Part shown: in pieces, positions 1-9,354 of the stretch
Position numbering within the stretch: position 1 is the stretch's first letter
How the letters are laid out: each line of letters begins with the position of its first letter
NCBI RefSeq assembly: GCF_000430845.1
Contig: NZ_AUMU01000009.1
Coordinates: 146,691-210,690, forward strand
Length of the DNA stretch: 64,000 nt
Source: Chryseobacterium gregarium DSM 19109
GTDB taxonomy: Bacteria; Bacteroidota; Bacteroidia; Flavobacteriales; Weeksellaceae
Reading direction: 5' to 3'
The notes under the pieces: generated by a model
What the model saw: the letters and a program-made list of their open reading frames with translations, nothing else
The model's database searches: none
Told to the model about the DNA's origin: nothing
Program-made: the position numbers and the translations under genes

Positions 1-1019
1 CTTTTGAAAAGAAATTTTCCGATAAATTTTCCGGTAAGGTTGGAGCGAGATATGAAATTACCAACAGTCTGGGAACTGCAGACAGCCCAACTAATGAAAT
101 TCCCGAACAGCAGCATCAGAGAATAGAAAGAAATTACAATAACCTGTTACCTTATTTAAGTTTCAATTATGCGATTAATGATAAGAATAATCTTTCGTAT
201 TCATTTTCAAGCAGAATGAGAAGACCAAGCTTCTGGGAACTGAATCCTGTAAGAAATATTATTACAGAAGACAATTACACTCAGAACAACCCATTCGTAA
301 AGGCATCTTCTACCTATAATCAGGAACTGACTTATATGTATAAAAACTCTTATTTCCTGATCTTAAACCATACTTATGAGAAAGATCAGATCACTCAGGT
401 TCCTCTACAGATGAAATATACGGATAAGAACCAGGTAGAAAGAGTAAAACTTGCTTATATCCGTACAAATTTCGGAGACAAACAGGAAATGTCTGCGATG
501 TTAGGAATTCAGAAATCTTTTTTCAAGCAATATCTGACTTTGAATTTCAATGCAGGAGTTCAGCACAATATCAACAACGGAACTTTGAATACAGACCCTA
601 CAACAGGACAGGTTTTCGACACCTATGTTAATAACAGAAAATCGTCGAGTTTTATCGTTACCAGCAACAACACGATCCGTTTAGACAAAAAGAAAACATG
701 GTTCCTGGGAGTAAATTACTTCTATGTTGACAAACAGCAAATTGAATTGGGAATGTTGAAAGACCTGATGAGTTTAGACCTAAGCATCAAGAAAAACTGG
801 AACGAATGGACCTTTGCCGTGAATGTAAACGACGTTTTAAGAACCAATATTGTAGAAATCGAGGATTATCAGGATAACGGAAACTATAATTATATAAAAA
901 ACGACCAGTTCAGAAGAAATATGACCGTAAGCATTACGTACAATTTCGGAAACAGCAAAGTGAAAAAAGTAAGGGACATTGAGGCGGCTTCAGATGCCAT
1001 CAAGAACAGGACGAGATAA
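1..1019 (+). CDS. Outer membrane beta-barrel protein, C-terminal part (5' end outside window)
   Basis: The frame is open from base 3 of the window, so the gene begins upstream. The visible ~338 residues are alternating polar/aromatic strands of an outer-membrane barrel, with segments such as YLSFNYAINDKNNLSYSF and RRPSFWELNP and a closing strand MTVSITYNFGNSK. The RRPSFWELNP-type motif followed by a long barrel is typical of the Bacteroidota 'outer membrane beta-barrel family' (OMP_b-brl_3), TonB-dependent-receptor-like proteins whose missing N-terminus usually carries a carboxypeptidase-regulatory-like domain and a plug. The likely role is transport or surface binding at the outer membrane; the substrate cannot be told. 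The tail after the last strand is charged (KKVRDIEAASD), which is common in this family. A terminator follows directly. Confidence 0.8.
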   Translation, partial: FEKKFSDKFSGKVGARYEITNSLGTADSPTNEIPEQQHQRIERNYNNLLPYLSFNYAINDKNNLSYSFSSRMRRPSFWELNPVRNIITEDNYTQNNPFVKASSTYNQELTYMYKNSYFLILNHTYEKDQITQVPLQMKYTDKNQVERVKLAYIRTNFGDKQEMSAMLGIQKSFFKQYLTLNFNAGVQHNINNGTLNTDPTTGQVFDTYVNNRKSSSFIVTSNNTIRLDKKKTWFLGVNYFYVDKQQIELGMLKDLMSLDLSIKKNWNEWTFAVNVNDVLRTNIVEIEDYQDNGNYNYIKNDQFRRNMTVSITYNFGNSKVKKVRDIEAASDAIKNRTR

Positions 1020-1058
1020 ATCAATCAATCATTTCTTCATATATTATTTTGTTATCTA

Positions 1059-1090
1059 CCTGCTGAGTCATCAGCGGGTTTTTTTATTTT
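1059..1090 (+). terminator. Rho-independent terminator of the barrel gene
   Basis: An 8-bp stem (CCTGCTGA / TCAGCGGG, one G-T pair) with a GTCA loop is followed by TTTTTTTATTTT. It lies 40 bp after the stop of the barrel gene. Confidence 0.85.
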
Positions 1091-1181
1091 AAAATCTTTA
1101 CTTCAGCTTATCAATAAAACAAGCACAATAATTGCATCCATAGTGCTGATTAAAATATTCTTTCGATTATACAAAGTACAG

Positions 1182-2030
1182 ATGAAAAACTTTATAAATA
1201 TTTTGCCAATACTGCTTGTGCTGCTTTTTACAGGCTGCCGACAGAAAACCATAGGTCTGAATAAAGATTCTTCTTTTACAATAGAAAAAGAGGTTGCATA
1301 CGGAACAGAACCTGATCAGGAATTGGACCTTTATACTCCGGAAAAACCAGCCGGAAAAGATGTTTTTATTATCATTCACGGCGGCGGATGGCGTGGAGGT
1401 AATAAATCCCAGCTCACCTTTTTCACCTATTCCTTAATGAAAAAATTTCCTGATAATATTTTTGTCAATATAAATTACCGCCTGGCTTCTTCCAGCCGTT
1501 TCGCTCTTCCCAGCCAAACTGACGACATTAAAAGTGTCATAACTTATGTAGAAAAAAGATTAAAATTCAAACCTCGTTATATTCTTCTCGGAAACAGCGC
1601 AGGCGGCCATTTATCGATGCTGTATGCCTATCATTTTAATCAGAATAAGAATATAAAAGCCGTTGTCAATATCGTTGGCCCGGCGGATCTGAATGATCCG
1701 GGATTTAAAAATTATGACGATTATGCCTTCGTAGAAAAAAATCTGGTTGATCCTAAAATCATTAAAAACAATATTTCATTAATGAATTCTGGAAGTCCGG
1801 CCTATTGGATTAATGAAACCTCAGCCCCTACGCTTTCATTTTACGGGACCCAGGACCGTGTTGTTCCTTTATCACAAAAAAGGATTTTAGATTCAGTTTT
1901 ACTTAAAAACAACGTGTATCATGAATCTTATGAATTTAACGGAACGCATACGTCATGGGAAAATCAACCGAATTCTACTTTGTTAATTGATAAGATTGAT
2001 CTGTTTCTGAAAAATATCGCTAAAAAATAA
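1182..2030 (+). CDS. Alpha/beta-hydrolase lipoprotein (carboxylesterase-like)
   Basis: A secreted esterase-like enzyme anchored as a lipoprotein. With the start at 1182, residues 1-19 form a signal peptide with lipobox LFTGC (Cys19). The catalytic features of the HSL/BD-FAE-type alpha/beta hydrolases are present: oxyanion-hole motif HGGGW at about 66-70, nucleophile elbow GNSAGG (Ser139), an acid in GTQDRVVP, and a late His in NGTHTSW. An in-frame ATG at 1143 would put 13 extra residues before the signal peptide and is less likely. The gene stands alone between two terminators. The substrate is unknown; short-chain ester or acetyl removal from glycans is plausible given the nearby GH43 gene, but that is inference. 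Confidence 0.8.
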   Translation: MKNFINILPILLVLLFTGCRQKTIGLNKDSSFTIEKEVAYGTEPDQELDLYTPEKPAGKDVFIIIHGGGWRGGNKSQLTFFTYSLMKKFPDNIFVNINYRLASSSRFALPSQTDDIKSVITYVEKRLKFKPRYILLGNSAGGHLSMLYAYHFNQNKNIKAVVNIVGPADLNDPGFKNYDDYAFVEKNLVDPKIIKNNISLMNSGSPAYWINETSAPTLSFYGTQDRVVPLSQKRILDSVLLKNNVYHESYEFNGTHTSWENQPNSTLLIDKIDLFLKNIAKK

Positions 2031-2060
2031 ACGCTCTGATTTTCTCAAAGCGTTTTATTT
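2029..2060. terminator. Shared terminator between convergent genes
   Basis: Stem AAACGCT / AGCGTTT with an inner TGA/TCA pairing, followed by TTTTATTTT on the plus strand. The hairpin starts inside the stop codon of the esterase gene. It lies between convergent genes and probably stops transcription from both sides. Confidence 0.75.
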
Positions 2061-2080
2061 TATATGGCAGTCTACTTTAA

Positions 2081-3295
2081 TTAATATCCCAAGGTCCGTT
2101 TAGCTTCAATGGCAGCAGAACTTAGAGTCGAAATACATTTATTCAGGTTATTTCCCCTTAAGTCCCAGAAAGGCAGTAAAACAATGACGGAAACATCAGA
2201 TTTAGGATCGTATGCCATCATTGACAGATACCCTTCTGTTGCCCCGTTGTGACCGTAACCGATTCCCTGGAAATAGGAACAGCCCAGGCCATATCCATTA
2301 GTGGTTTTAGATCCTGTGTTTGTTCTCATCAATTCCGCACTTGAAGCATACAATACGTTTTCACCTTTCATGATACTTCTGATGTATTGTGACAACATCA
2401 GCATGGTTCCCTGTCCGTTGCCTTCTCCGATATGTGCACTGGCATTGATAAGATCTGTAATTTCTTCATGATCATCATATTTGATAAGCCCCTTTACGTA
2501 AGGCGAAGGCAGCTGTTTGTCGGAAGCCAGTTCAGGGAATCTGACACCAAGGGGTTTCTGCGTACCCGGACCGACAATTTTATCGTACATAAAGTCGCGG
2601 TAGGTTTTAGTGGAATTGGTTTTCTGGGAATATACCCGTGCAATAATCTCACTTAAAATCGTATAACCTGTATTGGAATAATGATAAACGGTATTTGGAG
2701 AACCGTACGTAAGGTTATGTTCTGTCAGAACTCTTGCATAATCTGAGGCCGAAAACTGGAAATCCGGGTTTGTTGCCAGCATGTTTTCTGCATAGGTCTC
2801 CCCTCCTACACTATACTGGTCTTTATCATTGGTCAGATCATAGATTCCTGCATGATGCTGTAAAATCTGGCGAATGGTGATTTCATTTTTGTGAGGAAAA
2901 TTCCAGCTTGCAGCGTCCGGTGTGTAAGGAACAGTCGTTCCCGGAATATTGGTTGTAATTTTATCGTCAAGCTTCAGCCAGCCATCCTGCATCATTTTTA
3001 AAATGGCTGTGGAAGTGAAGTTTTTTGTATTGCTTGCCAACCGGAAATAGGTATCCGGAGTCACCGCAGTGCCATTTGCCCCTTTTACCGTACTGAAATA
3101 GGTGCCTTTTGGCGAAACGATATAAACGCTCAGGGAAGGAACATCGGTACCCAGGCTGTTCTGAAGGCTGGCATGAACATTTTTTACGACAGCATCCATC
3201 TCAACCTGGTAATTTTTTTCGGTTTCATCATCACTGCAACCCGAAAAAATAAACGGAAGAAACAACGACAGAGACAAAAACTTGAGTTTTTTCAT
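2081..3295 (-). CDS. Beta-lactamase-family serine hydrolase, lipoprotein
   Basis: A penicillin-binding-protein-like serine hydrolase (PF00144 type: class C beta-lactamase / D-alanyl-D-alanine carboxypeptidase / esterase fold). Residues 1-20 are a lipoprotein signal with lipobox FSGC. The active-site motifs are all visible: SxxK at Ser88-Lys91 (SNTK), YxN at Tyr206-Asn208 (YSN), and the KTG-equivalent HNG in GYGHNGATEG near residue 350. Its 404 residues fit the family. The HxG form of the third motif is usual in carboxypeptidase/esterase members rather than in true beta-lactamases, so resistance should not be assumed. Monocistronic. Confidence 0.85.
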   Translation of the reverse strand: MKKLKFLSLSLFLPFIFSGCSDDETEKNYQVEMDAVVKNVHASLQNSLGTDVPSLSVYIVSPKGTYFSTVKGANGTAVTPDTYFRLASNTKNFTSTAILKMMQDGWLKLDDKITTNIPGTTVPYTPDAASWNFPHKNEITIRQILQHHAGIYDLTNDKDQYSVGGETYAENMLATNPDFQFSASDYARVLTEHNLTYGSPNTVYHYSNTGYTILSEIIARVYSQKTNSTKTYRDFMYDKIVGPGTQKPLGVRFPELASDKQLPSPYVKGLIKYDDHEEITDLINASAHIGEGNGQGTMLMLSQYIRSIMKGENVLYASSAELMRTNTGSKTTNGYGLGCSYFQGIGYGHNGATEGYLSMMAYDPKSDVSVIVLLPFWDLRGNNLNKCISTLSSAAIEAKRTLGY

Positions 3296-3426
3296 AGTAT
3301 ATTATTTAGATATATTTTCTGTTGCTAATTTCGGTAATTTTTAGACATCGTTCTATGAACTGAAGTGATGAATCAGATATTTATTTTTACCCTCATGCTT
3401 TCTTCCTTAAAATCCATTATAAAAGA

Positions 3427-3451
3427 AAACCCTCGGAGCTTCTGAGGGTTT
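3427..3451 (-). terminator. Terminator at the end of the GH43 / polyamine transcription unit
   Basis: Stem AAACCCTC / GAGGGTTT around a short loop. On the minus strand it is followed by TCTTTTATAA. It lies 16 bp after the stop of the GH43 gene and is the first terminator I find downstream of 13954 on that strand. Confidence 0.8.
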
Positions 3452-3466
3452 ATTTGTCATCTACTG

Positions 3467-5230
3467 TTATTCAGATTTAAAAACTTCCGTCCGTTCTGAA
3501 ACGCCATTCGCATTGAAAGCTTCGATCTGGAAATAATAAGCATCTGTCCTGTCGGCTCCGGTAAAGAAATATTCATTCTTTCCGTACACCATGATGCTTC
3601 CGTATAATTTATCCGGAGATTTCCCCCAATAGATTACATATCCGTCGGCATCGGAATTCTGCTGCCATTTCATCCAGATGCTTCTTCTTTCGCCGTATTT
3701 TTTAGGATCGGCTCTCAACGGCACGAAATTCTGAACCTTTGCAGGAACTGCTCCGGCACCTTTCCCGAAAACCCTGAAACCGCTCAATGCAAATTTCCCG
3801 GTCGGCATCTTTAGATTTTCCATTTTCAGGAACCTTGCTTTAGCAGGTTTTTCCAATTCAACATAGTCATGAGGAACGTCTTTTGTGTTTTTGCTTTTAT
3901 CAACAATAACCTTCCATTTCTTACCGTCATTTGAGCCGTAAATTTTATACCGGTGCATTTTACCCAGCGTTTTTCCCATAAACTCGACATCCTGATCCGC
4001 ATAATTGATCTGAATCGCATTAATGGCAGAAACTTTTCCCAGATCTGTCTGGAACCATTCCCCTGAATTCCCGGTTTTCGCACTCCAGTAAGTTTTAATA
4101 TCTTCGTCCACGGCATAGTTGGGATTATATCCGCCCAACGTTGAAGAAACCTGAACCGGTTTATTATAATTCAACAGCATCCAGCCGGCAAAAAGTCCTT
4201 TTGAAAAATCCTTTCCCTGCGCAAACTGCGGAAGATAGGTCGGATAATCACCGTAAGCAGTATTACAGTACATCACATCGTCTTTATCAAATCCGGCCGG
4301 CCAGATCCCCAGCCTTCTTTCAAAATTATTTTTGGTAGAGATAAAAATCGTTGAAACGTGCCACCAGTTTTTATAATTATCCTCAAATGTTGCTCCGTGC
4401 CCGGCTCCCCTGGCAAAGCCGCCGGGCTTGTAAGAAAACGGATTGTGCTGCTGGTATTCAAATCCCTCCAGAGCATTATTGCTCACATAAACCCCGTCTG
4501 AATATCCGCTGAATTCTGTAGCCGGCGCACCGTACTGCATATAATATTTCCCGTTATGCTTGGTCATCCATGCCCCTTCCACAAAAGGCTGCAGGAAAAC
4601 ATTGTCATTATATTCACCGAATCTTTCCCAGCCATGGTCTTCCGGTTTTAACCTTAAAATCGGCTTTACAAAACCTTCAGACTGCAATGTTTTTGTTTTG
4701 ACTTCGGTTCCCAACAGCGGCCATTCGTTGCTCGAACCCCAGTAGAGATACAGCTTATTTTTATCTTCATCATAGTGAAAGGCAGGATCCCAGGCACCTA
4801 CTTTTAAGGTATCAACCGCAATTTTCCAGTCGCCTTTTGTAGGGTTTGTGCTTTTCCAGATCGGGAAATCCTGTTCCCAGGTTGATCCGAAAACATATAG
4901 AGTATCTTTCATTGCCCAGACTGCCGGAGCATTCAGATCATGAATGTATTTTTTATCTCTGAGGAATTTTCTCTTGACAAATTTCCAGTCAAGCATATCA
5001 TCACTGTACCAGTACCCTTCCTGATTGGTAGAGAACAGGAACAGCTTATTTTTGAAATTGACGATCACGGGATCGGCGGTAGCCCGGTGCTTGCCCTGTT
5101 TTGAGAAAACCTCAAACGGCGTATAGCCGTAATCGATATTGATTGGGTTACAGAAGGTCTTTTGCTGAGCATTTAAGCTGAATATTCCCAACAAAATCAT
5201 GAATGAAAGAAGGTATCTCTGCATGTTCAT
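3467..5230 (-). CDS. Secreted family 43 glycoside hydrolase with discoidin and FnIII-like domains
   Basis: An exported glycosidase. Signal peptide about 1-22 (ends in SLNAQ). The five-bladed propeller domain (about 25-345) carries the three GH43 acidic residues in expected contexts: Asp53 in ATADPVIV, Asp148 in GAWDPAFHYD, Glu218 in FVEGAWMTKHNGKYY. An F5/8-type C (discoidin) carbohydrate-binding domain follows at about 350-490 (AVDEDIKTYWSA ... GEWFQTDLG), then a fibronectin-III-like domain (about 500-587). It probably removes arabinose-, xylose- or galactose-type residues from polysaccharide; the substrate is not readable. It begins 23 bp after the stop of the gene upstream with no visible terminator between, so it may be read through from the polyamine operon even though the function differs. 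Confidence 0.85.
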   Translation of the reverse strand: MNMQRYLLSFMILLGIFSLNAQQKTFCNPINIDYGYTPFEVFSKQGKHRATADPVIVNFKNKLFLFSTNQEGYWYSDDMLDWKFVKRKFLRDKKYIHDLNAPAVWAMKDTLYVFGSTWEQDFPIWKSTNPTKGDWKIAVDTLKVGAWDPAFHYDEDKNKLYLYWGSSNEWPLLGTEVKTKTLQSEGFVKPILRLKPEDHGWERFGEYNDNVFLQPFVEGAWMTKHNGKYYMQYGAPATEFSGYSDGVYVSNNALEGFEYQQHNPFSYKPGGFARGAGHGATFEDNYKNWWHVSTIFISTKNNFERRLGIWPAGFDKDDVMYCNTAYGDYPTYLPQFAQGKDFSKGLFAGWMLLNYNKPVQVSSTLGGYNPNYAVDEDIKTYWSAKTGNSGEWFQTDLGKVSAINAIQINYADQDVEFMGKTLGKMHRYKIYGSNDGKKWKVIVDKSKNTKDVPHDYVELEKPAKARFLKMENLKMPTGKFALSGFRVFGKGAGAVPAKVQNFVPLRADPKKYGERRSIWMKWQQNSDADGYVIYWGKSPDKLYGSIMVYGKNEYFFTGADRTDAYYFQIEAFNANGVSERTEVFKSE

Positions 5231-5253
5231 CTATTTTAACTTATAGAGCAAAA

Positions 5254-6279
5254 TTAATCAACTTTTTTGGGTTTCCTCCAAATAAAACCATCCAGTAAGT
5301 AATGGGTGAGCTGCGGAACGACCAATAAAGGAACCAAGAACTGAAACCAATCGACAGATACATTCAGATTCAGTGAAAAATGTTCATTCCAGACTAAAAT
5401 TTCCCATAAAAATTCTTCAAAAAATGCAAAACCCAGAAGAGCAGCAATAAATAAAAATATCCCGGAAGTAGATCTGAAAACTGAAAGCCTGTTTAATTTT
5501 TGAGCGTCTTTCTGTTTGATTTCCCTGATATAAATCAAAGCGACATACGGAATCCCGTGTGAAATGACGTTTAAAAAAGTAAACACCAAATCACTGTTAA
5601 AATAAACAATCCCGAAATACCAGGAAAGGTAAGTTCCCGTAATCAAAGCGATCTTAGGAATATTGACCTGCTTGGTTTTAAAAACATCAACTGAGGTTTT
5701 GACTATCCAGACTGATACAATAGTGAGATATAAAACAGAAATAAACCCTGTATAATCCGGTAGATTCTTAAACCAGTCAAATTCATTTTCGACAAACCAT
5801 GTAAAAGCTCTCGGCGTTTTAAACCAATACAGCATCGGGAAAACCGTTGCTGAATAAATGGCAGCCTCATCTATTCTTTTGCTCCAGCTATCCGGTTCAA
5901 AACGAGCATAAATCCGCATAAAACCATATTGCTGCCTGATAAAATGGAATACGGCAATCAAAGCCAGAACCGACCAGAACATGAGGCTTCCGAGCTGATA
6001 TAAAATTAAACCCAAAAACCAGCTTAAAGCGGGAATTCCATAATACAGCAGTTTCCTTTTCTGAAGTTCTTCTTTAACGAAATAGGTTTTAAACAAAGTT
6101 GAATATACATGGGCCACATCCACAAAAACAATAAGAAACAGCCAAGTGTAAAAGGAATACTTATTTTCCAGGCCCTGAATATCTTTCTGAAAAAGGAAAA
6201 TCATCAGCAAGATTACAAAGGGCGGTGATAAAATAAACCAGCTGTCTGTTTTTGCATTATGGATCCACGGTTGTTTCAT
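5254..6279 (-). CDS. Polytopic membrane protein of unknown function, end of the polyamine operon
   Basis: A 341-residue integral membrane protein with about eight to nine hydrophobic spans. I do not recognise the family with confidence. His/Arg/aromatic-rich segments occur at span ends (FHFIRQQYGFMRIYARF, VISHGIPYVALIYIREIKQK, QLTHYLLDGFIWRKPKK), and several His residues near the membrane could bind metal or heme, but that is speculation. Its ATG overlaps the TGA of the FAD oxidoreductase gene (ATGA), so the two are translationally coupled and probably work together. Confidence 0.75.
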   Translation of the reverse strand: MKQPWIHNAKTDSWFILSPPFVILLMIFLFQKDIQGLENKYSFYTWLFLIVFVDVAHVYSTLFKTYFVKEELQKRKLLYYGIPALSWFLGLILYQLGSLMFWSVLALIAVFHFIRQQYGFMRIYARFEPDSWSKRIDEAAIYSATVFPMLYWFKTPRAFTWFVENEFDWFKNLPDYTGFISVLYLTIVSVWIVKTSVDVFKTKQVNIPKIALITGTYLSWYFGIVYFNSDLVFTFLNVISHGIPYVALIYIREIKQKDAQKLNRLSVFRSTSGIFLFIAALLGFAFFEEFLWEILVWNEHFSLNLNVSVDWFQFLVPLLVVPQLTHYLLDGFIWRKPKKVD

Positions 6280-7865
6280 AACATCATCTTTCCTGCGGTT
6301 CTCAATCCCTGATAAAAGGCCTCTTCAAATATAGAAATCCCTGATAAATCGGTATGGGCGAAGAATATTTTCCGGCCGATTGATTGCTTTGCTTCAGGCT
6401 TTCCGAAAATCTGTCCCGGAACTGGAGCGATCATGGCGTGACCAATTTTGTGAAACTGCATTTCAACAATAAAATCTTCAATCAAAGGATGGGCTTTTTT
6501 CAGATCGTCCAAAACAAGATGCCGAAGCTCGCTTTCCTTCATAGCATATAATTGCCTTCTCGCTTTTTTACAGTCATCGGTTGAAAAACTCCTGTAATAA
6601 GTAATTACCTTTTCACCCATAATCTGATTGACATTTTGATGCTGATCGTAAATATAACCCAAACCTTCAGAACGGTAAATTACATTATCCCAGGCCAGTT
6701 CCTCATCGCCTCCAAATTCATTTTTGAGCGTAAGGGTTGTTAAAAGCCACGGGACATAATTAAAATCTTTCACCTTCCGATCACTGAAAATCCTCTCATT
6801 AACAAACTGCGGAACGGCAAAAAGAACTTTTTCAGCAATGATCTTTTTAGTCTTTTTCTGAACATTATCAAAGCTTAAAACTTCAACATGGTTTTCCTTT
6901 GATTTTACATCAAAAACCAGGTGCTGCGTTAAATTTTTCCCTTCCGCATATTTTAAAAAATGCTTGGTTAGCCTCGCATTTCCTTCCGGCCAGGTAAACA
7001 CCTGATCTTTATATTTTCTGCTCCAGTTGTTTTTTCTTCCGGCAAAATAATGGATGCCCGCCCAGGCTGAAACATACCCGATGCCCAAGCCGTAATCATC
7101 ACGGCAGGAATAATCCATCAGCCAGAGTAATTCTTCTGATTTAAAATTTTGCTGATGAAGCCAGTCTTTAAAAATAATTTTTTCCAGGTGTAAAACCTCA
7201 TCTTCTTTACTTGAATCTTCTACCGGAATAGCGAAAAAATACTTTCCTGATGAATCTTTTTTACTGCGGAAATGATCCATCATATTAAAAAACCGGTTCA
7301 GCTCTTTCTGAACTTCGTCAGAAACTCCTTTTTGGGGAACGATATCGTTCTGCCATGAATTTTTAAAAAACAACCGTTCCTGTTGAGGAAAAGTCATCTG
7401 ATATTCATCTAAAACCGGTTCGCCGTTTTCATCATCCCCCTGATAAATTCCGCACTCTTTAAGGAATTCAATAATTTCTGTATTTTCCTTGTTGGGCAAA
7501 GGGAGATAATGCGCCCCTAAAGGGAATTTTGAGAATTGGTTTTGTCCGTTTGATGAATTTCCGCCTATCTGATTTTCCATTTCCAGCAGCAGATAATCAT
7601 GTTCCTGGTTTTGATGAAGGTGACGGCATGCAGAAAGCCCTGAAATTCCCCCGCCGACAATCAGGTATTTGATATGGATTTCTTCTGTAGGTTCAGGGAA
7701 ATCTTTAGCCCAAAGTTTGTGCCCGAGAACATGATTGGTCCCGGTGATCTTAAGCAGCAAACTTTTCCCTTTTTTACTGCAGTATTGCAAAAACGGAATC
7801 ATTAAGCTCCCTAAAAAGATTGTTTTCAGAAACTCTTTTCTACTGTACTTTCCCCCACTCTTCAT
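6276..7865 (-). CDS. Exported FAD-dependent amine-oxidase-like oxidoreductase
   Basis: A flavoprotein of the amine-oxidase/NAD(P)-binding Rossmann superfamily: dinucleotide motif VGGGISGL at about 70-77, the ribose-binding Glu in YLLLEME (about 95), GG doublet IGGNSS, and a C-terminal FAD-contact region HTDLSGISIFEEAFYQG. The N-terminus has SRKEFLK then a hydrophobic stretch, resembling a Tat signal with RK in place of RR. The following LQYC could be a loose lipobox. Export of a folded, FAD-loaded protein would fit. It overlaps the upstream aminopropyltransferase-like gene by 26 bp and the downstream membrane gene by 4 bp. By context the substrate may be a polyamine or an aminopropylated product (inference). 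Confidence 0.8.
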   Translation of the reverse strand: MKSGGKYSRKEFLKTIFLGSLMIPFLQYCSKKGKSLLLKITGTNHVLGHKLWAKDFPEPTEEIHIKYLIVGGGISGLSACRHLHQNQEHDYLLLEMENQIGGNSSNGQNQFSKFPLGAHYLPLPNKENTEIIEFLKECGIYQGDDENGEPVLDEYQMTFPQQERLFFKNSWQNDIVPQKGVSDEVQKELNRFFNMMDHFRSKKDSSGKYFFAIPVEDSSKEDEVLHLEKIIFKDWLHQQNFKSEELLWLMDYSCRDDYGLGIGYVSAWAGIHYFAGRKNNWSRKYKDQVFTWPEGNARLTKHFLKYAEGKNLTQHLVFDVKSKENHVEVLSFDNVQKKTKKIIAEKVLFAVPQFVNERIFSDRKVKDFNYVPWLLTTLTLKNEFGGDEELAWDNVIYRSEGLGYIYDQHQNVNQIMGEKVITYYRSFSTDDCKKARRQLYAMKESELRHLVLDDLKKAHPLIEDFIVEMQFHKIGHAMIAPVPGQIFGKPEAKQSIGRKIFFAHTDLSGISIFEEAFYQGLRTAGKMML

Positions 7866-9354
7866 CGAAATAACGTACTAAAATTTGATTATCCAGCCGG
7901 TTGACCTCGATATCTTTGGTTTTCATGTCTTTGGTGAAATAAGACAGCTGTGAAAAATTGTAATCGTAGAATTTCAGACCGGGAATTTTCCGGTAAACCT
8001 TATGATTGACAGGCTCAAAGGAAGCCATCGAAAACCCCCATTCCCCGAATGACGGAACATAAGTATGATATGCTGAAGTAAAGGGGAAAATCTGATGAAT
8101 GGTTTTTTCGATACACCAGAAAGATTTGGGCGCAAAATAAGGGGAAGTGGTCTGTACCACAATTTTTGTATCGGTAGTGGTCAGCCGTTCCAGCTCTTTA
8201 TAAAACTGCAGAGAATAGAGCTTTCCTAAACTGTAGTTAGACGGATCCGGAAAATCGATGATAATGACCCCGAATTTCCGGGTATTTTCCTTAACCCAGA
8301 TGTAAGCATCTTTATTGATGATGTTTAATTTAGGACTTGATAGAGAGTTTTGATTCAGTTCCCGCATGGTCTGGTTATTTTTGAAAAAATTTGTCATTTC
8401 ACCGTCAAGATCCACCAAAGTAATGTGTTTAACCTCTTTATATTTTAATACTTCACGCACAGCAAAGCCATCGCCTCCGCCAAGGATCAGCACATTGCTG
8501 ATATCTTTCGCCATTGACATTGCCGGGTGCACCAGCGCTTCATGATACCGGTATTCGTCTATAGAGGAAAACTGCAAGTTGTTGTTTAAATACAAACGGA
8601 ACTCGCGGTTATTTCTGGTCAGCACGATTCTCTGATAAGGGGAACTTTTTGTATAGACTACATTTTCACCGTATAATTTTTCTTCGGAATAAGATAAAAT
8701 TTTATCTGAAAAAATAAAGAGGGCGAGTAAAAAGATAAAGGCTCCGATGGCTTTTACTTTTAAAGAAACCGGTTTTGACAATTCTTTTTTAAGATAAAAA
8801 CATAAGAAAATAGCTATCGAAATATTAATCAGTCCAAAAAACAAAGGGGTCTTTACAATTCCTAAATTAGGAATCAGTACCAACGGAAACAGAATAGATG
8901 CCAGTAAAGCTCCGATATAATCGAAAGCGAAGACATTGGAGACCAGATCCTTGAACTGAACCCGGTCTTTCAGGATGTTCATCAGCAGCGGAATTTCCAC
9001 TCCGACCAGACAACCCGTGAAAAATACAAAAAGGTATAAAACCGCCTCGAAATGTGCTAGTGTATTGAACAGAATGAATAGAACAACCGAACTGATTCCT
9101 CCGATAATGCCGACCATGATTTCTATTTCCACAAATTTATCGATAAGATTTCCTTTGATGAATTTGGCAAAATAAGAACCCACACCCATTGAAAACAGAT
9201 ATACCCCGATGATGAAAGAAAACTGTTTTACCGAATCTCCTAAAAGATAGCTTGCCAGAGCACCGGCCACCAATTCGTAAATCAGTCCACACGTAGCAAT
9301 GACAAACACCGAAAACATTAACAGCAACTCAAGAGGAATCCTCTTCTTATCCAT
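7840..9354 (-). CDS. Membrane-embedded spermidine-synthase-like aminopropyltransferase
   Basis: A 504-residue protein: seven hydrophobic spans within about 10-220, then a SpeE-type methyltransferase-fold domain (about 230-490). The soluble part retains the family signature: DEYRYHEALVH at 266-276, dcSAM-binding GGGDG at 292-296, VDLD at 314-317, and the catalytic-loop DFPDP at 367-371, where classical SpeE has DSTDP. It also has the late VPSFGEWGF motif. Known SpeE enzymes transfer an aminopropyl group from decarboxylated SAM to an amine. With speD in the same operon the cosubstrate is supplied, but the acceptor here is unknown and may be membrane-associated. It overlaps the DUF350 gene by 8 bp and the FAD gene by 26 bp. 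Membrane-fused SpeE homologues exist in many bacteria with little biochemistry known. Confidence 0.85.
   Translation of the reverse strand: MDKKRIPLELLLMFSVFVIATCGLIYELVAGALASYLLGDSVKQFSFIIGVYLFSMGVGSYFAKFIKGNLIDKFVEIEIMVGIIGGISSVVLFILFNTLAHFEAVLYLFVFFTGCLVGVEIPLLMNILKDRVQFKDLVSNVFAFDYIGALLASILFPLVLIPNLGIVKTPLFFGLINISIAIFLCFYLKKELSKPVSLKVKAIGAFIFLLALFIFSDKILSYSEEKLYGENVVYTKSSPYQRIVLTRNNREFRLYLNNNLQFSSIDEYRYHEALVHPAMSMAKDISNVLILGGGDGFAVREVLKYKEVKHITLVDLDGEMTNFFKNNQTMRELNQNSLSSPKLNIINKDAYIWVKENTRKFGVIIIDFPDPSNYSLGKLYSLQFYKELERLTTTDTKIVVQTTSPYFAPKSFWCIEKTIHQIFPFTSAYHTYVPSFGEWGFSMASFEPVNHKVYRKIPGLKFYDYNFSQLSYFTKDMKTKDIEVNRLDNQILVRYFDEEWGKVQ

Noticed and set aside
2081..3295. Calling the serine hydrolase a beta-lactamase resistance gene
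   Set aside because: Third motif is HNG and the protein is a lipoprotein of the broad PF00144 group; this group is mostly esterases and carboxypeptidases.
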